This document shows positions 7,303 to 11,563 of a DNA stretch of 11,563 nt, in pieces. Each line of letters starts with the position of its first letter. Position 1 is the stretch's first letter. Location: assembly GCA_903887095.1 (NCBI GenBank), contig CAISOQ010000386.1, positions 1-11,563 of the forward strand, written 5' to 3'. Both the position numbers and the translations under genes were made by a program. Below the pieces are notes generated by a model. It was not told the origin of the DNA. It ran no database searches and saw nothing but the letters and a program-made list of their open reading frames with translations. The stretch comes from an uncultured Flavobacteriia bacterium (lineage in GTDB: Bacteria; Bacteroidota; Bacteroidia; Flavobacteriales_D; Crocinitomicaceae).

Positions 7303-7334
7303 TTTGTCATGTTCTCAGAAATTTATTATTTTTA
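7303..7334 (+). promoter_or_regulatory. Likely promoter of the lysyl-oxidase-like/propeller gene pair
   Basis: TTTG at 7303-7306, a 20-base spacer, then TATTTTTA at 7327-7334. This fits the Bacteroidota pattern TTTG-N19/20-TAnnTTTG except for the last base. Initiation would fall near 7341, leaving a leader of about 18 bases before ATG at 7359. An AT-rich inverted repeat (ATTTAT 7321-7326, ATAAAT 7334-7339) overlaps the -7 element. Confidence 0.5.
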
Positions 7335-7358
7335 TAAATCAATGCTAAACTAACTAGA

Positions 7359-9458
7359 ATGATTAAGAACTACTTACTATTGCTTATTTCACTTGCTTCT
7401 CTTCAAGTTTATTCGCAATGCACAACCACAAACGCTACCTCATGCGTCTGCGAAGACGGATCATCTGATTGTCTACTCTTACCTGACATCACTGCTTCAT
7501 GGAAAGGAATTAGCAATGGTGGTTTTACAGAATATCCTCAAACTGGGGCAGGTACCAATTACAATGGTCAAGGTCCAGATGATGGTCGATTGCGCGTTAC
7601 CGGAACAACTCCAAATATTGGGCATGGCTCGTTCACTGTAAGGGGCCAAGACGATAATGGAAAGCGAACATTTCTATGCGGCAATGACACCGTTTTTAAT
7701 GTAGCTTCTACTGGTTCTTTTACTTGTCCTAATGGCTATCTTAACCCAAAACAACTTATAACTCAAAGGATTTACCACAAATCTGGCAATGCGATGAGTT
7801 ATACTGATCGATATGCTGGTAGTGTTACATACCACCCTTCTCATGGACACAACCATGTGGATGATTGGGCGGTTATGACTTTACGTGTTCAGACTGCCGA
7901 TCCAAACCCTTTAAACTGGCCAATTGTTGGATCAGGCGCAAAGATTGGTTTTTGTTTAATGGACTTTGGCCCTTGTGGAAGTCCTGGAAGCACTTATGAC
8001 GGTGATTGCAGAGATAATAGCACAGTATATTTGGAGGGAAATACTCTGCATAATAGTGATTTTCCTAATTGGAATCTTGGAGGTGGGAACTACAATTGTT
8101 CCATGGTTGAGCAAGGTATTTCTTCAGGATGGTTGGATGTTTATGGTAAACATTTGGATGGAATGTGGATAAACATCCCTCCAAACACGTGCAATGGCGA
8201 TTATTATATCGTTTTGGAAGCTGATAAAAACAATATTTTCTTAGAGGAAGATGAAACCAATAATTTCACTGCAGTTCCAGTCACATTAACACAGCAAAGT
8301 CCTGCAGGATCGGGTGCACTTCCAACAATTTCTTCCAACAACTCGCACAATCTTTGCTCTGGAGAAGCAATTACTTTAACTGCCACGGCTGGAACAAGTT
8401 TTACTTGGTCAACAGGTGAAACAACACAATCAATCACGGTTGACCAACCCGGATCATACACTTGTGCTGTAACAAATCATTGTGGCACGAATAGTTCTGA
8501 ACCATTTATGGTAAATACTGTTGCTCCAACTGCACCTGCTGCGATTGGCGATACTGTTTGTATTTCTGGAAGTATGGATTTATCCGCAACTGCAACGGGA
8601 ACTGTTTCTTGGTTCGATGATCAAGGCATTCTTGTTGGAACAGGAAACAATTTCACAACACCTAATTTAACTGCAACAACGACTTATTACGTTCAAAATC
8701 AAGATTCATACAATGATTCATTGAACACCGAGCCCTATTCAAACGGTATTGGTGGCGGAGGATATGTCACTTCTGATCAATATGAAATATTCAATAGTAT
8801 TGTGCCTTTCACTTTGAAATCAGCATTGATTTATTCACAATCGGCAGGCAATATTACTGTTCAACTGCAGGATAAAAACGCGAGTGTTTTAGCAACTACG
8901 ACCGTTGCTGTTCCCGCTGGACAAAGTCGGGTAGACTTAAATTTCTCAGTACCTATTGATTCGAATTTAAGATTAGTTGGTAAAAATATTGGTACAACTG
9001 GTTTATACAGAAATAACAACAGTGCTACTTATCCCTATGATCTACCGGGAATTCTAAGTATAACCGGAGCTTCTGCGGGGGCTTCCTATTACTACTACTT
9101 CTACGATTGGGAAATTCTGACAACCAACAGCACTTGCACAAGTGAAATGGTGCCTGTTCAAGCAGTTGTTCAAAGTTGTGCTGGCATTGGAGAGAATATT
9201 TCCTTCCAACGTTCTTTAAAGGTGGCTCCAAATCCCAATAATGGTCAATTTTCAGTGCAATTTACCACGGATTATACCGGAACGGTGCAGGTTGAACTTC
9301 TAAACCTTCTTGGACAAAAAGTTTATACTGAATCCTTTAATCATTCGGAAGGATTGAATTCATTCAAAGTCGATAAAAAATCAATTTCAAAAGGAGTTTA
9401 CTTATTTAATGTATTCTTCGAAGGAAAGAACTACACAACAAGGGTGGTTGTAGAATAA
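7359..9458 (+). CDS. Secreted lysyl-oxidase-like protein with Ig-like modules and T9SS sorting domain
   Basis: 699 residues with a signal peptide (about 1-19, cleavage near VYS|Q). Residues about 130-305 match the lysyl oxidase fold. The copper motif is HPSHGHNHVDDW, with H162, H164 and H166 as HxHxH. AKIGFCLMDFG holds K195, aligned to the cofactor lysine of human LOX (KASFCLED). QGISSGWLDVYG holds Y262, aligned to the cofactor tyrosine (DTYGAD). LEEDETNNF matches the LOX ESDYTNN segment. Both lysine tyrosylquinone residues being present argues for an active copper amine oxidase acting on peptidyl lysine or other primary amines outside the cell. Two Ig-like modules follow (about 322-387 and 393-448), then a beta-rich region (460-587) and a T9SS type A domain (about 613-699, VAPNPNNGQF, ending TTRVVVE). 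The next gene starts one base after the stop codon. The domain call is by eye but several motifs agree; the substrate is unknown. Confidence 0.88.
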   Translation: MIKNYLLLLISLASLQVYSQCTTTNATSCVCEDGSSDCLLLPDITASWKGISNGGFTEYPQTGAGTNYNGQGPDDGRLRVTGTTPNIGHGSFTVRGQDDNGKRTFLCGNDTVFNVASTGSFTCPNGYLNPKQLITQRIYHKSGNAMSYTDRYAGSVTYHPSHGHNHVDDWAVMTLRVQTADPNPLNWPIVGSGAKIGFCLMDFGPCGSPGSTYDGDCRDNSTVYLEGNTLHNSDFPNWNLGGGNYNCSMVEQGISSGWLDVYGKHLDGMWINIPPNTCNGDYYIVLEADKNNIFLEEDETNNFTAVPVTLTQQSPAGSGALPTISSNNSHNLCSGEAITLTATAGTSFTWSTGETTQSITVDQPGSYTCAVTNHCGTNSSEPFMVNTVAPTAPAAIGDTVCISGSMDLSATATGTVSWFDDQGILVGTGNNFTTPNLTATTTYYVQNQDSYNDSLNTEPYSNGIGGGGYVTSDQYEIFNSIVPFTLKSALIYSQSAGNITVQLQDKNASVLATTTVAVPAGQSRVDLNFSVPIDSNLRLVGKNIGTTGLYRNNNSATYPYDLPGILSITGASAGASYYYYFYDWEILTTNSTCTSEMVPVQAVVQSCAGIGENISFQRSLKVAPNPNNGQFSVQFTTDYTGTVQVELLNLLGQKVYTESFNHSEGLNSFKVDKKSISKGVYLFNVFFEGKNYTTRVVVE

Positions 9459-9459
9459 A

Positions 9460-10701
9460 ATGAATTTCTTTCAAAAATATTTACTACTTCCGCTGTTTTC
9501 CTGCAGCGGAAGTTTTTTTTTCGCTCAAATAACTTCTGAATGGGCCACTTTCGATGAATCAAATTCATTTCTACCGAACAACTCGATTCAATGTTTAAAA
9601 GTGGACCGGCAAAACAATTTATGGATTGGAACAGATTGGGGGCTAGCAAAATTGGATGGCGAAAATTGGACGATTTACAATACGAGTAATTCAGGATTAA
9701 CAGATAATAGTATTCGTGCAATTGAAGTAGATGCTGGAAATACGATATGGGTAGGAACAACTCTTGGAGGTCTTTTCAATTTTGACGGAACAAACTGGAC
9801 ACAATTTAATACGTTGAATTCTGGTATTCCAACCAATTTTGTTCGTTCCATTAAAGTAGATTCATTGAATAATAAATGGGTTGGAACCGTTGAGGGATTA
9901 ACAAAATTTGATGGAACCAATTGGCAAACTTGGACAATTGCAAATTCGGGTATTTTATCGAATAATATTACAAGTATTGCTGAAGGGAGAAATCATATGA
10001 TGCACATTGGTACAATCAATGGTGGTCTTCTATACGTGCAGAACAATTTACTTACCAATTACACTTTACTCGACAATAGCGTACCGGATAACTCGAGTAT
10101 TACGGTACAGGTTGATAAACTTGGAAATCCTTGGTATGCCTCTACCGCTCAAGGATTGTTCACAGACGTCGGCAATCAAGTTTGGATGGTTTTTAATGTT
10201 TCAAATTCAGGTATCCCTTCAAATAGCTTGACGACAATGAAGCTTGACCTCGATCAAAACTTTTATATTGGTACTCATCTGAACGGATTAGCTATTCGAA
10301 CAAAAACGAACGAATGGCGAAATTATACAACAGACAACTCCTCCCTGCCTGAAAACCACATTCTTTCCCTAGAAAAAGACTCTACTGGTAATATATGGAT
10401 TGGGACCTACTCAAAAGGACTTATCAGACTGCATGAAAGTGCGCTTGAATTAACAGAACAAACAACATCCAAAACAGAAATCTTTCCAAATCCCGCAGAG
10501 AGCTTTTCAAAAATAAATTTTAGGAATGCAATACCACCCTGCACCATATCGATCATTAATCAGCAGGGGCAACTTATTTGTTTGAAAGAAAACCCATCAA
10601 TAATTGATTACTTTCATTTACCTAATTTAGTATCAGGTGTTTATTTTATAGAATTTAAAAACGAACTATGGAATACGAGATTAAGATTAGTTGTTTATTG
10701 A
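9460..10701 (+). CDS. Secreted seven-repeat beta-propeller protein with T9SS sorting domain
   Basis: 413 residues. A signal peptide covers about 1-22, cleavage near FFFA|Q. Seven repeats of about 43 residues run from 34 to 325, beginning near 34, 76, 119, 161, 204, 248 and 291. Each has a NSGIPSN-like turn, a hydrophobic strand, then (W/Y)-I/V-G-T and G-L before the next strand. These are Reg_prop-type repeats, known from sensor propellers of hybrid two-component systems, and seven would close one propeller. Residues about 338-413 are a T9SS type A domain (IFPNPAESFSKINF, LVSGVYFIEF, RLRLVVY). No kinase or transmembrane part is present, so it is probably a surface or released binding protein, not a sensor kinase. 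It follows the lysyl-oxidase-like gene with a one-base gap. A terminator-like hairpin lies within its signal-peptide codons. ATG at 9460 is needed because the next in-frame Met is near residue 180. Confidence 0.87.
   Translation: MNFFQKYLLLPLFSCSGSFFFAQITSEWATFDESNSFLPNNSIQCLKVDRQNNLWIGTDWGLAKLDGENWTIYNTSNSGLTDNSIRAIEVDAGNTIWVGTTLGGLFNFDGTNWTQFNTLNSGIPTNFVRSIKVDSLNNKWVGTVEGLTKFDGTNWQTWTIANSGILSNNITSIAEGRNHMMHIGTINGGLLYVQNNLLTNYTLLDNSVPDNSSITVQVDKLGNPWYASTAQGLFTDVGNQVWMVFNVSNSGIPSNSLTTMKLDLDQNFYIGTHLNGLAIRTKTNEWRNYTTDNSSLPENHILSLEKDSTGNIWIGTYSKGLIRLHESALELTEQTTSKTEIFPNPAESFSKINFRNAIPPCTISIINQQGQLICLKENPSIIDYFHLPNLVSGVYFIEFKNELWNTRLRLVVY
9486..9521 (+). terminator. Intrinsic terminator hairpin inside the propeller gene's signal-peptide codons
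   Basis: A perfect 10-bp stem (ACTTCCGCTG 9486-9495, CAGCGGAAGT 9504-9513) closes an eight-base loop and is followed at once by nine T residues (9513-9521, the first shared with the stem). It begins 28 bases after the stop of the lysyl-oxidase-like gene and 26 bases after the ATG of the propeller gene, whose codons for PLFSCSGSFFF it forms. It would end the upstream transcript unless ribosomes or another factor disrupt it, so an attenuator is possible. Confidence 0.75.
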
Positions 10702-10752
10702 AGTATAATTTATATTTATAGAGGTTAAGAAAAAGCCACTGATTACTAATTT
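10702..10752. other. Short convergent intergenic gap
   Basis: These 51 AT-rich bases separate the 3' ends of the propeller gene (plus) and the Crp/Fnr gene (minus). I see no convincing stem followed by a T tract on either strand. Confidence 0.5.
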
Positions 10753-11442
10753 TTATTTTCCTGCTATTAGAATTAAGCTTTCCTTATCTATAATATCCAA
10801 TTTTCTCGTGTGAATAGCAATCAACCCTTCCTCCTTGAATTCCTTTAAAAGTCGAATGAGTGTTTCAGTCGCTGTTCCTATAAAATTTGCCATGTCCTCT
10901 CGTGTAAGATTGATTGGTTCATTTCCATATATCTCTCCGAGTATCAGTAAAGCAAATGCGAGTCGCTCACGCACCGTTTTTTGCGCGAGATTGGTAATAA
11001 AGATTGCCCTATCTCCTAATTCTTTCGATAATTCACGCATGATCCCATTTCTGAGCGAAGGATTACTGTCAATCATAGTGAGAAAATCTTCTTTTCCGAT
11101 GAAGCAAATATTACACTCTTCAAGTGTTGAAGCCGAAACTTTATAAGGTTCTCCGCTGAACATAGCCCTGAATCCAATTATTTCACCTGCTTTAGCGATG
11201 TGTATAATTTGTTCTTTACCTTCATCTCCACGCGTAAAAACTTTGACTTTTCCTTGGTTTAAGCAATAAACGCCACGAGGATTGCTACCTTCAATAAAAA
11301 TAGGCTGATTTTTTTTGTAATACGCACAGCTTTTATCATCATCAAGTTCATGAATATCCTTCTCGCAGAAGTCTCCAAAAAGTGACAATTTGCGTGATTC
11401 ACAATTTGAACATGAAAGGTGTTTGTGTGATTTATCAAGCAT
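10753..11442 (-). CDS. Crp/Fnr family transcriptional regulator with N-terminal cysteine cluster
   Basis: 229 residues. Residues about 40-125 form the cyclic-nucleotide-binding-type beta-roll (YKKNQPIFIEG, GEIIGFRAMFSGEPYKVSA). The dimer helix is about 126-160, and a winged helix-turn-helix runs from about 178 (LTREDMANFIGTATETLIRL). N-terminal C11 and C14 (SCSNC) and C26, with C113 in the beta-roll aligned to FNR C122, could hold an oxygen- or NO-sensitive Fe-S cluster, though the spacing C-x2-C-x11-C differs from E. coli FNR. In the recognition helix E193 and R197 match FNR E209 and R213, while FNR S212 is replaced by I196. The cAMP phosphate-binding arginine-serine motif of CRP is not evident (FSGEPYKVSA). 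It is convergent with the propeller gene, so co-regulation with that pair is not implied. ATG at 11442 keeps all cysteines. The family call is secure; the signal sensed is inferred. Confidence 0.9.
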   Translation of the reverse strand: MLDKSHKHLSCSNCESRKLSLFGDFCEKDIHELDDDKSCAYYKKNQPIFIEGSNPRGVYCLNQGKVKVFTRGDEGKEQIIHIAKAGEIIGFRAMFSGEPYKVSASTLEECNICFIGKEDFLTMIDSNPSLRNGIMRELSKELGDRAIFITNLAQKTVRERLAFALLILGEIYGNEPINLTREDMANFIGTATETLIRLLKEFKEEGLIAIHTRKLDIIDKESLILIAGK

Positions 11443-11459
11443 AGCAAAAAATTACCTTG

Positions 11460-11467
11460 TAAATTTA
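11460..11467 (-). promoter_or_regulatory. Possible -7 promoter element for the Crp/Fnr gene
   Basis: The minus strand reads TAAATTTA (self-complementary), seven of eight matches to TAnnTTTG, 17 bases before ATG at 11442. No clear -33 element is present. The remaining bases up to the window end (11443-11563) show no confident gene. Confidence 0.25.
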
Positions 11468-11563
11468 GTCGAAATGCTCAATTAGCTCATGAATCTAGGC
11501 TTACTTTTATATAAACTGATGCATTTCACTTTCAAAAATTGATCGACCTCATTTCCTTCGCTG

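Noticed and set aside
9460..9525. Possible lipoprotein signal in the propeller protein (LPLFSC)
   Set aside because: Phe at position -2 is a poor lipobox, and a standard cleavage at FFFA|Q followed by a T9SS sorting domain explains the N-terminus better.
11468..11490. Short direct repeat TGAGC-TAAT-TGAGC (minus strand) upstream of the Crp/Fnr gene
   Set aside because: Only five bases per unit in AT-rich sequence and not palindromic as a Crp/Fnr site should be; likely chance.
11482..11563. Minus-strand frame open from the window edge to a TAA at 11484-11482 (26 codons), possibly the end of another gene
   Set aside because: Too short to judge, with no recognisable sequence; such a length occurs by chance in AT-rich DNA.

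Overview
The window looks like a chromosome segment of a low-GC member of the Bacteroidota, most likely Flavobacteriales. Three predicted secreted proteins end in C-terminal domains of the type IX secretion system (T9SS) type. Several intergenic gaps hold sequences resembling the Bacteroidota -7 promoter element TAnnTTTG. There is a DUF983 protein and a Crp/Fnr regulator of the kind common in this phylum. The species cannot be named from the sequence. No rRNA, tRNA, CRISPR array or insertion sequence was seen, and no gap between genes exceeds about 125 bases.

Left part (1-6765, all on the minus strand). Reading in the direction of transcription: a small PAPS-type sulfotransferase (6765-6211), a 56-residue protein of unknown function (6221-6051), and an 803-residue alkaline-phosphatase-superfamily protein with TPR repeats (6064-3653). 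These three genes overlap end to end by 11 and 14 bases. They are followed by a T9SS secreted protein (3580-2726) with a clear intrinsic terminator, then a second, larger phosphatase/TPR gene (2624 to beyond base 1). That larger paralogue carries at its N-terminus the module that the first copy has as the separate 56-residue gene. The split point in the first copy is an A8 homopolymer directly before a stop codon, where a -1 shift would restore the fused protein. By eye, the C-terminal ~140 residues of both phosphatase/TPR proteins resemble the neighbouring sulfotransferase, with the P-loop and the cofactor-contacting arginine motif lost. I read this as a cytoplasmic module combining a sulfotransferase, a GSLGLLALG protein and a phosphatase-TPR-pseudosulfotransferase. 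It is the best candidate here for an undescribed system; its substrate is unknown.

Middle (6842-7358): a DUF983 zinc-ribbon membrane protein on the minus strand, then a 112-base divergent promoter region.

Right part (7359-10701, plus strand): a two-gene unit encoding exported T9SS proteins. The first is a lysyl-oxidase-like enzyme with the copper HxHxH motif and both residues of the lysine tyrosylquinone cofactor, followed by Ig-like modules. The second is a seven-repeat beta-propeller protein. A near-perfect intrinsic terminator lies inside the signal-peptide codons of the second gene, suggesting attenuation or a misplaced gene boundary. A convergent Crp/Fnr-family regulator with an N-terminal cysteine cluster (11442-10753) closes the window.
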